Positions 10,682 to 22,600 of a stretch of 64,000 bases of DNA are shown piece by piece. The notes below the pieces were generated by a model. That model saw nothing but the letters and a program-made list of their open reading frames with translations. It was not told the DNA's origin and ran no database searches. Source of the DNA: Sclerotiophoma versabilis (Eukaryota > Ascomycota > Dothideomycetes > Pleosporales > Didymellaceae); the NCBI GenBank assembly GCA_012274445.1, contig JAAROD010000007.1, positions 770,850 to 834,849 on the forward strand. Reading direction: 5' to 3'. How positions within the stretch are numbered: the first letter of the stretch is position 1; each line of letters begins with the position of its first letter. A program made the translations under genes and the position numbers.

Positions 10682-11819
10682 GTTCTTCCACTCATATCCT
10701 TATCAAGTCTCCACATCTCTCACATTAACCGCTCTAACATCATGTTAAGCTGGGTGCTCTGTGCTTCAGAAGTAATTTCATGTGCTAGGGGCACTGCATT
10801 GCTTCCCAATCGCGCACAACTTCCTCCACAGATGGATCTGAAGCAAACAAAAGTGTGTTGCGTAGTTGTTGTACATGGTCGGTTCATTGAGGAAGTCTAG
10901 TGGCGAAGTACAGCTCATGAAAGATGTGAGATCTATCATCGATGCGGCATTTTAAGGAGTGGAATAGAGGAGTCGCGATGAGTGGGCAAGGGTTTTCACA
11001 TTGTTTTATCTGGGATCATTTTTGACTTGATAGTCGCTACCATACCGATTTAGTAAAAGAGTAGAACGTAATAAGACTTATTGCGCGGAACTCGGAGCAT
11101 AGAAAGCGACTTTTATACATGCGAGAGATGGCCCAACCCCTTGCGATACATTTCAAAATGTATTGCCATCAGATTTGTACCCCAAATAAGTAGAGGCTAG
11201 CATTATAACAACCAGCAGTTGGACCTCTAATCTAAAGCTAAATTCGGATTTGGCTAGTGATTTTGCACAAGATAAGCTACTACAGTAGTTGAAATAGAAG
11301 CTGTAAGAGCAAAAATACGGATTTTGGAGATACAGAGAAAGCCACCCAACCCAGGCCGTGCATGTTAGGAAAATAAAGAATTCACGTGCGTGTACGCAGT
11401 TATAACCGTCAGTTCTTAGCAGAAGCAGGCAGCTTGCTCATAACCTACAGTTACACCTTATAGTATAAGACTGCTGTGTACCGTAGTGTTGCTAAGTCGT
11501 TGTAGTGTTAGTCGGGTCTTGGTAAAACCTGGTTTACTTGCTTAGGCTGTTTTTCTTCCCGTAAGATATGTCACGCAATTTATTTCGAGCTCATACTTAG
11601 AAATGTACCCCCCATTTTCCTCTCTTTTCAATTTTTTTCTATGTTGATGATTTTAAGTTACTTTTCACTTTTTTTTTCTTCCCCCAATGGTTTTCAACAA
11701 TTTTGCAGTTTTTTTTTTCCTTTTCAAGAGTTCCTTGTATCCCTGCTCTTTTTTCTGTTAATCTGGCTGTTTTCTTTCCATTGCTTTGAGTCTTGACCAC
11801 TAGTTTTAAGGTACTAGAA
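10682..11819. other. Intergenic region, no gene recognised
   Basis: No coding or RNA feature seen. A pyrimidine-rich stretch with several poly-T runs occupies about 11600-11790, beyond the 3' end of the minus-strand gene at 11820. Confidence 0.4.
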
Positions 11820-12466
11820 CTAACCCAGCATAAATCCAGATTGAACTGTCACACCATTAGCGACTCGTGCAAACCGCGCTTGTGGATTCGCCCTGTGCTG
11901 AAGAGTCCCGATTTGATTGAAAAACACGTTATCATTCCCCTCTGTATCCACTTCGATCCTAACGGGAGCTTGCCAGAGTCCATCATGGGTGGTAAGAGTT
12001 ACTCGGAATTCGAATTCGTTCAGACCAGCGTCAATAGAAGTTGAATCTATGTGAACCAAATTTGCATCGGTTGCTGCTGGATGAATGTCGCCTGGACCTC
12101 CAAATATAAGGTTGAATGTTTGAGTAAAGATATTGGTTGCCGTTCTCGAAATCTCGAGAACTATTCGAAAACGGCGGCCAGAAAGTCGCCAACCTTGGCG
12201 CTTATCCAATTCCTGAATATCGGAAGGCTTCAAAAGATCCAGATCGGTAGTACTATTCATCTTCATTAGCAAAAGTTTTGTCACTATTTCTCTTCTCTGA
12301 CTAACCTTTCAATGTCTACCTGGGGCGGTGCAGAAGGTTGAAGATTACCCATCGAAGATGAAGAATGGTCGAAGACTACTGTAGCTAATGCTGACTTGGC
12401 TTCAGAAGCTGGAAAAGCAAGAACCTTGCTAAGAAGGCCTCCAAAAATGAGCACACGTGGAAGCAT
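11820..12466 (-). CDS. Small secreted pre-pro-protein with dibasic processing site (candidate effector)
   Basis: Two exons on the minus strand (12466-12306 and 12252-11820) flank a 53-bp intron with donor GTTAGT, branch-like GCTAAT and acceptor ATAG, giving 197 residues. The N-terminus is a signal peptide (MLPRVLIFGGLLSKVLAFPA). A pro-region of about 50 residues ends at L-D-K-R, a Kex2-type site, followed by Q-G-W. The mature part, about 125 residues, has no cysteine and has alternating hydrophobic/polar stretches suggestive of a beta-rich fold (F-R-I-V-L-E-I, E-F-R-V-T-L-T, P-V-R-I-E-V). No family was recognised. The signal, pro-peptide, dibasic site and glutamine order is shared with some proteinaceous effectors of plant-pathogenic Pleosporales, and it sits beside a transposon block; both points are suggestive only. 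Confidence 0.72.
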
Positions 12467-15460
12467 CTTGTTTGGGTTGTGAAAATAGGGGGAGAGAAGA
12501 AGTAAGATAATGTATACTACTGACTTGATGAATGTATCGTAGAACAGGTTGATTCAACAGAGAAAACAGACGTGCTAATATGTCTGCTTTTATACGTGCT
12601 GAAGGTTTTTGTTTTTTGTAATTTTACTAAAACTTCCTAGCGTACGCTACGTTGCCTGTATACGAGACTAACGAAGGGAGAGATATGAATTAGCTTAGTA
12701 AGAAGTGAGCAGTAAGGGGTCATCCAAGAATCTTTAGAAACTCTACCGTCCATCCCTGCGTAGCAGGACACCCTGTGTGCTGGGACGCTTTTTTGTCCAG
12801 ATCTTTTACGTCAGGTCAGTGCCACTGCAACAAGTCAAAATCAACGCGCATCGAAATCGATTCTGCAGCTGCTGCTCTCCTGGAATTCTAACATCCTACT
12901 AAGAAGAACGTAGTGTTAGACATGCTGCAGGTGACCTGTCACCCCAATCAAACAACCTCATCCGAATACCCCCCTAGCCACTCACACTAGTCAATCTCAA
13001 TTAATCGTTCGGAGGTCTAGGAAGAGAGCCTAGATCCTGAAGACTAGGATCGCAGGCTCCAGGGGTCCACTTCAGGTAGGGATTGTGCCGTCTGGCAGTT
13101 TCTCCGCGCGGACAGCTTAACTTCACTTAATCGGTAAATTTACTAATTCATTAGAGTAAATCATACTTGGTTTCTGACGCTACTTCCTCTGCAGTAATCA
13201 TCTTTGGAGAAGTCGAATGAAAGCTGCAGGACCATGCGTATGCCAAGATATTAGAATCTTATTGAGATGCAGTGAGGTAATAAATTTATACTATAACATC
13301 ATCAGTATACCCTGTTGCGGCTTGTTTTTAGTTTCCCTACCATGTTTACCCCTGATCAATCTGGAGACGCCCTCCAATCCTGACCTCAGCCAAGGCAGCT
13401 ACATCCTCAGCCGTCAACTGTTACCTAGTACTTCAGGGAGCCAGCAACAGGTTGATCGTCAACTACTTGCGCCTATATCCTGTAACCAGAGCCCACACTT
13501 GTTTTTTCTATGGCTTCTAATAATCCCGTTTAATAGTCAGAGGTTAGGATCGAGCCAAATCGGTTGCAGGCCTTAAGATATCCAATTGGGTATTCTATAG
13601 GCCTTGGGAACGCCTGGATGCAACTCAAAACAAGTATAATTGTCAAATTCCTTCCGCGACTCTAGGATATTGCCCCCCCCCCCCCCCCGATAGTCTGTGC
13701 GACAGTATACTGAAGATAAAGGGTATATCTACGGCAACGTTGATCAGGTAGGAGACTAATCAGCAGAGCTACCTCAAGCAGCTTAAGAGGATTAAGTTAG
13801 CCAACGTCAAAGTTGATGATAGAAAAAGCAACTATGAAGGAGGTAATTAGGTCAGAATAGGGGAAAGTCGGCATCTACAGAGGCAACGCCAACTACAGAA
13901 GACATACTTAGCTTGCCCACCAAGTCCTCATAACGATAGCGGCGAGGCTGTACAAGAATTGCGAATAGAGCTCCGGCAAGGCAGTCAAAGCCACTACGTT
14001 TAGAGGCAGATTGCGTAGCGATACTAGACCTCTTAACAGGACAGTCAAGGCAGCAAAACGAGCAGGTTATCAACATAGGTCCTAGTGAAGGTACAACAAT
14101 ACACAAGTAAGATGGGGGCGGGGGGGAATAATATAAGTATCATTGTGCTTGCAAACAGTTCTATGTATCTACAACCACCTTTGAACTACTGTCTTGCCTG
14201 CAATCAAGGCTATTGAGATCCTGCTCATAGATTGAAGAAGTGTCGCCCAACTGTGGGTCTTCTCCGGCGATCTGATTGGCTGTTCGGAGGTGTTCCAATT
14301 AGCTTAGCACAGTCGACTTCCACGTGCGGGTTAGCAAAAGTTATCGCACGGACCTATGCGGTATACGAAGAAGCTAGCGTAAAAATTTAACTCTCTAGCT
14401 AAAAGCTAGTAGGGTACATTCGTAAAACATTAGATTTGGCTTTATGCAGCTCTAGGTAGCGCGCCTAGTAAAAGTAAATACCAATCTGTACAAGACTCTG
14501 TAAGCAGATCACGTGCAGCCTAGCAGATTGCTTGAATAGATCGGCTGTAACAGTCTCCACGGCGGCCTCACTGACCCGTCACCTGCTAGGTCTCGACCAA
14601 AGAATTGAGGTTTTATGATAAGTTAACTTTACATGTATAATCTAGCTGACAAGTAAGCTGGAAACCACTCCTAGCGAGATTACAAGGCGGTGCTGCCGAC
14701 ACCTGCAAGAGTGCGTTGTACGATCAGCCAATCATGTAAGCAGCTGTATGAATAACCCGGCACGGCATAATTGCCGGGGTAATTGTGTTCCCTCAATGCT
14801 ACACCCTTGTACTGCTATCAATGCCCATGTTACATAGATAGCGTCTCTAATGATAACGTGTACAACAGTGTAACGTTGTCTATACCTGTTGTAGTATAGT
14901 CCCTACCCAAGTAAGCGCCGTGGTACTATTGAAAACCAGAAAACTAACGGACAGTCGGCAACAATTACAGTTGGAAGGGGAGCTACCTGCGTCAGCCCAT
15001 GCTGAGTAGTCATGGAACGAGACAGTACAACACAACCAGAGATGCATAAGGTGACTGCATAGCGAGCGCACCGGTCAAGCGAGCGTACCACCCGATTTTA
15101 TTAGGAAAAACCAATCATCTCTACCTTTACATCTTGGAAAGATGCGCGTTAAGACACAGGAACGGTAGCTAGATAGCAGTAGATTACTGTTCGTATCAAT
15201 TAAACCGCTACAGAGAAGTACAGAAGCTTCTACTCTCGTTATGTTACGGTTCTACAGTAAAGGCAATAGACAAAAGGTCACGTGTCTGAAGAAACACTAA
15301 GGCTTTGCTAACATAACGGTTCTGAGTCTAACTCTGCCCTACGTGTAGCTCTATAAGCTACGTTTTAATATTATACTTACTTAACCAGTGTTACAATTCT
15401 ACGCAGAGTAGACAGTATAGTAATAAGTACCGTGCACGGTTACTAGTTGCGCACGGTTAC
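12467..15460. other. Non-coding, relic-rich stretch
   Basis: Three kilobases with no intact gene. At 13862-14107 (+) a frame is open apart from one TAA and one TAG (…T-P-T-T-E-D-I-L-S-L-P-T…E-A-D-C-V-A-I-L-D-L-L), suggesting a decayed gene or transposon fragment. A run of 16 C lies at 13673-13688 and a G-rich stretch near 14114-14127. A 7-bp stem (cccggca/tgccggg) is at 14756-14778. The 119-codon stretch at 13217-13576 has no recognisable features. Confidence 0.4.
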
Positions 15461-15647
15461 TGTAATGGGCTGAGCCCTAAGTGTACGAGACTACGCACTG
15501 AACCCACGCACGTGATTACAGAGCATAGCTTGGCATCTTGCTATATCTCGTACAAGAAGAAATAATTCCTTCTTTCTTCTCTATCTTTCTACTTCTGTAG
15601 TATAAGACAAATGCATACTTGTTAGAAGGCTACTTTAACCCTTAACA
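15461..15647 (-). repeat. LTR of the outer element, left copy (187 bp)
   Basis: Begins tgtaatgggc and ends cccttaaca. It matches 26206-26392 over its full length and is the less mutated of the two. Confidence 0.85.
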
Positions 15648-16176
15648 TAAGCAGAAAGATTAACTCCAACTAAACCCCCTAAGCGTACAATAATAGAAGG
15701 AGACAACCTTTATAATTAACAGCTACCTAGTAGCTAGCTAATGTATAAACAGCAGATATAATTATAGTATCTATATAAGTAATAGCAAGACCTATTACGT
15801 AGCCTATTAGTAGACAATCTAATAGTAATAATATAATTCTTAAAAGCTAACCTAGATAAACTAGTAAGTAAGTAAGAGAAATAACTATATAAGCAGCTAT
15901 AATTCTAAATAAATAAACTTAGAGAGATACTAAGTAATAATACTTGTCTAGAAACCTTAGAAAGAAGTAGATAAAACTTTTCCTTTAGTTCTACCTCTTT
16001 AAGTAACTACTAAAATTATACTGTCTAATAGGCTAAAAAGCCTAGACTTCCTAATATAGAAGTGTTTAATAATAAATTATATAAATAATATCTTTAATAG
16101 AAGATAGAGGTATAGGCTAAGCTATATAGAGACTAGCTAGTATACTCTACTAAGAAGAACTAAGTTAACTGTATAA

Positions 16177-16363
16177 TATTAAGAGTTAAAGTAGCCTTCT
16201 AATAAGTATACATTTATCCTATACTATAGAAGTAGAAAGATAGAGAAGAAAGAAGAGATTATTTCTTTTTATATAAGATATAGTAAGATACTAAGCTATA
16301 CTCTATAATTACGTATATAGGCTTAGTGTGTAGTCTTATATACTTAGAGCTTAGCCTATTATA
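16177..16363 (+). repeat. Extra LTR copy in inverted orientation (187 bp)
   Basis: The reverse complement of this stretch matches the 187-bp LTRs at 15461 and 26206 from end to end. It is probably a solo LTR or the remnant of another copy inserted in opposite direction. No target duplication seen. Confidence 0.8.
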
Positions 16364-18556
16364 ATACCTTTCTTCTTTACTTTAACACGTTTACTTATAC
16401 GTAAAACTTAGAGTAGTAATATAATAGTAAAATAGTTACCTATAGGCTACTATTCTTAAAATAAAATATAGTATCTAAATTAGGTAATCTAGGTTTTACT
16501 ATAGAGCTGTAATCTTATTATATGCATACTTCTTTACTTATACTTATATAGTACTAGCTAATTACAGTCTATTTATATATAGCTCTAGTACTAGTAGTAG
16601 TTCTAATTAGTTATATTACCTTATCTTATAACTTAACTTACAATTACTCTTCTATATAGTAACTATTAGTCTATTAACTTTACCTTAAGACTTCTATAGC
16701 CTTAGTAGAGGTATATAGGTCTAAGTCTCCTATATAAACTATATAGACCTCTTTTTAGAAGCTCTTTTCTTTCTTTACCTTATACTTAACTTATTAATTA
16801 TTCTATAGGTTTTATATACTTTTCTAGAAGTTCTTCTCTTTAATAATCTTCTACTTCTATATATTATTATATCTGCTTTAACTTACAGTATATAGGGTCC
16901 TAGTAGCTAGCTAGGTAGTAGCCTTAACTATCTTCAAGGTTCTACTAGTAGCTCTGTAAATAGCACTTACTCTACTGCCTTTAACTACTTTATTAATATT
17001 ACTTACTAGCTTATTACTTATATAACTACTAGAAGCGTTATTCTAGCTAATATTAATATTTCTTAAGGTCCTACTAACTTTAACTTTGCCTAAGGATACT
17101 ACTATCTTTTTTATAATAGTGTTTAGAGATCTTATACTATTCTTAATAGCTTATTATATAGCTAAGTATGTCTTATTATCTTCTATAGCTTAGTTCTAGT
17201 AGTAAGCTATTAAGTTGTCTAGAAGTAGTAGCTAAGGTAAGGTGTCTAGTAAAATAGTATTCTCTATAGTAAGAGTAGGTATTTATATAGAAGTAGTATA
17301 GGTAAGGTCCTATTAATAGAATAGAATAAGTATAATAAAGTCTTTACTAGTAAGCTGCTTATTATCTTCTTCTTAGAGTATGTCTTAGTTTCTTCTTAAT
17401 AGGGCATCTACTTATATATTCTCTTTTTCTAGTCTATAGTAGATTTTTATATTACTAAACTAGGATATAATTTAAGCCTATTATACGTGTCTTTTAGTAA
17501 GCTTTTATTTCTTAGTAAAGTACTTAAGGTTCTTATAGTTAGTAATAACTTTAAACTCTTATATACTTTAGAGTTTAGCGTTCTATTTCTATAGGTAGAA
17601 GATTACTACTAGAAGTTCTTTATTATAAATAAGGTAAATTACTTTATAAGAAAGAAACTTTTATAAGAGATATATAACTATATAGAGGTTACTAAATATA
17701 TCTTCTTATAAGAAAGTAGTACCTATAGTAAAGCTAGAGAAATTATATTTAACTATAGCCTTCTCTTCTAGGTCTAAGGTAGTAAGTACCTTATCTAACA
17801 GAAAGGCTTTCTTTAAGACTAGAAAGGCTTACTCTTACTTCTTCTTCTATTAGAATAGTAAGTCTTTCTTTATAAGCTGTATAAGTAGCTTAGATAAGGT
17901 AGTAAAGTTCTTAATAAACTTTCTATAGAAATTAGTAAATTCTAGAACCTCTTATATACTCTTAATAGTAGTTAGAGCTTACTACTTCTTAATTACTTAT
18001 ACCTTTTTAGAATCTATAGAAATTCTCTTTCTAGCCTCTAGAATAAAGCTAAGGTACTTTATATATTAGATATTAAATTTATATTTATTAATTTCTAAGT
18101 ATAAGCTAGCTTTCTATAGGTGTTTAACTACTTATTATATATATTTATAATATTTCTATAGAAACCTCTTAGTAAAGATAAGAATATTATCTAAGTATAT
18201 AAAAGTAAAGTTATCTAGAAACTCTCTTAGGGCCTAGTTAATATACTTTTAAAAGGTGCTTAGAGTATTTACTAATCTAAATAGTATTATAAGCTATTTA
18301 TATAATCTAAACCTTATATAGAAGGTAGTTATCTATTTCTATTTCTTAGATATTCTAATCTTATAGAAAGTAGTAGTAATATCTAGCTTTATATACTAGG
18401 TAGCTTATTTAATTAGGTTTAGAGTTTCTTTAATTAGTAGAAGAGAGTATTAATTCTTCTTTATAAGAGTATTAAGTACTCTATAGTCTATATAAAAGTA
18501 AAGTCTACTTTTTAGTTTTTATATAAATAGTACTAGTAAGGCTGCTAGTAAGTTAC

Positions 18557-19055
18557 TGTTAAAGTTATACTTTTAAGTAAAGCTTATAAGCACTATTTAT
18601 ATTAGTTCTTAGAGATAAGCACTAGTACAGGAAGGTCTATAAGAGTTAGAGTTATTACCTAGTAAAATACTATAATAATAGAGGGTAATAATAAGTAGTA
18701 TAGAGTAGACTATCTAGCTTAAGAGTTAAGGTTAAGATTCTAAAGATAAACTTAATTAACTAAGTTAAACACAAACTATAAGAGTTGTATTCCTACTAAC
18801 TATATACTTGCTAGGAGATAATACTTATTAATAAGTAACTAGGGTTAGTCTAATAAGATATATAGCATTACTTACTAATAAGTAATAATATATAATACTT
18901 ATTAATAAGTAGGTTATATATATTATACTTATTAATAAGCATGTTACGTAACTATATAAAGGGAGATCCTTCCTAACTCTAACCCTAGTTTATAGGTAAA
19001 GGCTGTAGTTAGCTACTTAATTACTATGCTGCTTTATCTGCACAGGATTATAACA
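18557..19055 (-). repeat. 499-bp LTR (3' LTR of nested copy 1)
   Basis: Same length as 25029-25527 and nearly identical, differing mostly at transition sites. Contains several actaataagt/acttattaataagt-type inverted motifs. Confidence 0.9.
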
Positions 19056-19079
19056 CTATCCTCCTCCTCTTTTAGGTTT

Positions 19080-19680
19080 ATCCTTAAACTACGTAACTAG
19101 AGTCTAGGCCTATATAAAACTAAACTTATCCCTATATTTAGTAACTAGTATATTAAGATATCTTCTTATACCTATAACCTTTAACTTAGTCTAGAAATTT
19201 ATTAAGCTAATACTCCTGCTAAAGTCCTCTATAACTATTATTTCTTTAAAGGCTATAAGTACTATATTATACTAAACACTATAAAGTGTCTAAAGTATAC
19301 TAAGTATATAAAGGCTAGAAAGCCTTATATTAATATATTATAGGAGTTACTAGATTATACTTGCAAAGAGTATAAAAAGAAGGTAGAAGAAGATAAAACC
19401 TTATTAGTAACTATTATTAAGCAGTTGTTATAAAATAAGAAGATTCTAAAATAAGCTAAGAGTTACGCGCAGTAAAAGGCGCTATATATAGTAAATAAAA
19501 TAGCTAAATTAGGAGAACTAGATCTTACTAAGAAGTTAAATTATCTAGCAGCATTAATAGGTATATATGCCTTACCTATAACCTAGGCTACTCTTAGGCT
19601 TATTAAGGAGTCTGTTATAAACTATAGTACTTCTATACTAATTAGTAGCAGTTTATAAAGTATATTAGAGGTTTCTATAT
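19080..19680 (+). pseudogene. Antisense accessory reading frame in the 3' part of the nested element
   Basis: Between the integrase end and the 3' LTR, on the strand opposite to gag-pol, a frame reads with few stops: Y-Y-F-F-K-G-Y-K-Y-Y-I-I-L-N-T-I-K-C-L-K-Y-T-K, then a long charged helix (E-Y-K-K-K-V-E-E-D-K-T-L-L-V) and A-K-L-G-E-L-D. The K-C-x-K-Y/C-T pattern suggests a former Cys-rich cluster (C to Y by RIP), followed by a coiled coil. The same arrangement occurs in copy 2 at 52150-52690. Function unknown. Confidence 0.5.
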
Positions 19681-22600
19681 ATTTTCTAATTCTAGGTATT
19701 CTAACTACTTAACTAGGTATTAGATACCTTTCTTAGTTCTCTAGTGTGTTATTATTTTTTTAACTTTCTACTTATTATTACTATTAGCTTAGTAGTAGAA
19801 GTCTTTTTAGATTAGTATTCTTAGGTTAGTAGGTTCTAATAGTAAGATATAGAACACTAGATAGATTTTTATATTCTTAGGTAGCTTAAGTTAATAGTTA
19901 ACTAGGCTAATTTATTTAGAAATAAAAAATAGTCTAACTTTAACCTTATCTAGTTTTTTTATTACTCTTTATATTCTAAGATTTTTTATAAGAAGATAGA
20001 CCTTATCCCCCTTTTTTAGCTAAGGTGCTGTTTTTTATTTCTAGTTAATATATAAAATAGCTTGTTCCTAAGCTTATACAATGTTTTTAAGTAATTTCTA
20101 GTATACTTTCTTTAGTCTAACTGCTAAAGCTATTACTAATTCTGTCTAGATAGAGTAGTTAAGAGATTAAGTAAAGAGATTTAGGTGTCTCCTATAGTTT
20201 ACAAAGAATAGTATTATACCTATTACTTCTAATAACTTATTATTATATACAACTTATACTATAAGTAATAGTAAAACCTAGTTATCTTATTCTTAGTTAC
20301 TGTAGATCCGTAGGTATATTTCTATAGTTTAATTTATTCTTTCTATCTATCTATCTATCTGCAGATAATAGGCTATAGATAGCTTTTTCTTAGTACCTAA
20401 TATAGTAAGTATTATAGTTTAATAGTTTAATATAAAAAGCTTATCTCTATTACTAATAATTAATTTAGGTATTCTATAGTAGCAAATAATCTAATTAATA
20501 AATACTATAGCTAGCTATTATACAGTATAGTTATGTCTAAATAGTATTATTTTAGCATACTTAGTAAATTAGTCTACTATAATAAAGATTAAGTTATAGG
20601 TGTATTCTATAATAGGGTTCTTAGAGGGTAGTAGCTGCGTAATAAAATCTATTATAATATTTATCTATAGTACTATAAGTAGCTCTATTACCTATACTTC
20701 TCTATACTTAGCATATATACTATACTTATTCTATTAGCACTATATATAGTTTCTAATAAACTTAGTAACCTTATCCTTTATACTAGAAAACTTATAATAT
20801 TACTTAATAAGTTCTATAGTACAGGTAATACTAGAGTGTTTATATAGCGTATTGTTATAATATCTTAAAATAACTTTCTCTTAAAGTTCCTCTAGTACTT
20901 ACTCTAGAATGCGTTATTCCTGCTAAACTTATATTACTAAATTAAGCTGCTGTGTTAGTCCTAAAGACCTATCTTTATTAACTCTAAAAATAGTAAACTT
21001 ATTAATTGTTTTTTTACCTATAAGGTTATAGCATTAGCTAAGTGCGTCTACTCTGCTATTTTCTTTTCTTAGTGTATATAGAATCTTAAACTTATACTAA
21101 CTAAGTATTTCTAACTAGCGTACTTGTTATTGGTTTAGAACCTTAGTAGTAGTAAAATATACTAAGTTCTTATAATCTATATAGATAGTAAGTTCTAAGC
21201 AGCTTTCTGTATATACTCTCTAATGTTATAATATATTAATAATAGCTATAAGCTTCTTATTATATATATTATAACGTTCTTCTAGTGCTGTAAACTTCCT
21301 TAAGTAGTAGGTAATTAGGTGCTATTAACTGTCTTATTCTTAAGTAATACATACTCCTAATACTAAATCTAAGGTATTTATTTTAAGGTGTATAGGTTTA
21401 CTACTTTTAAATACAATTAGTGTAGAAGGCTCTATGCATGCTTACTTAAGCAATTAGAAAGCGTCCTCTTATACTTATTTCTACTTAAAGAGTATATTCT
21501 TCTATATAAGTCTTATAAGCAGTAAGGCCTTTATAGAGTAGTTCTTAATAAAGTATTAGTTAAAGTTAATAAACCTAAGGAATTCTTAAATTCCCTTAAC
21601 TATAGTAGGTATTAGCTAATCCTTTATAACCTAGATTTTCTTTTTACTTATCTTAACTCTATATCTTCCTATAACATAGCTAAGGAACTTAACTTCTTTC
21701 TTATACTATTTATACTTTTCTAGCTTTAGCCTAAGGTCTACTATTACTAAGTATTCTAACACTTATTATACGTAGACTCTATATTCTTCTAGTATCTTAC
21801 TATATACTAGGATATTATTAAGGTATACTACTACTATAATGTCTAGGTGTGCTTGCAGCACATTGTTAATTAGTGCCTAACATACTACTAGTGTATTATT
21901 TAGCCTAAATAGTATAACTATATACTTATAGTAACTATAATAGGTTCTAAATACTATCTTCTATTCTTTACCTTTCTTTATGCGTATAAGGTTATACACT
22001 CTATATAAGTTAAGTGTAGTAAAGAGCTTTACTCTTAATAACTAGTTCTATAACTTAAATATATTAGGTAGTAGATAATAATTCTTAATAGTAATATTGT
22101 TTAACTTCTAGTAGTTAATGTAAAGCCTTAGCTTACTATCTTTCTTTAGTATAAATAGAATAGGAAATTCTGCTAGAGATTTAGATTTCCTAATAAATTC
22201 TTTTATAAGGTTCTCCTTAATATACTTATATAATATCTTAAGCTCTTTCTTAAATAGCTAATATATAGGCCTAAAGGGTAGTTCTTTCTCTTTCTTAAGT
22301 TTAATCTTATAATCCTAGGGCTAATACTTAGGTAGCGCTTTTGTAGATAACTCTTCTTTAAACATCTAGGTATACTGTTTATATACATCTAGTATACTAG
22401 AAGGTGTACTTTTATTCTCCTTAACTATTATAAAGGGGCTTTCTTTATCTATATAGTTAACTACTCTATCTTAGCACATCTTATATATTAAAGAGACGTT
22501 ATTAATCTTTTTCTTATCTACTAGTTGTAGTATACACTGCGTAGGCTTTAATGTATTAGTACTGCATTTATATTATCTTAATAAAAGTCTTTCCTATGTC

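Noticed and set aside
13217..13576. Possible small secreted protein, 119 codons
   Set aside because: No true signal peptide at the start, no homology pattern, lies in relic-rich DNA.
22203..22388. Open stretch inside the retrotransposon
   Set aside because: A short surviving piece of the minus-strand polyprotein of the nested element, not a separate gene.
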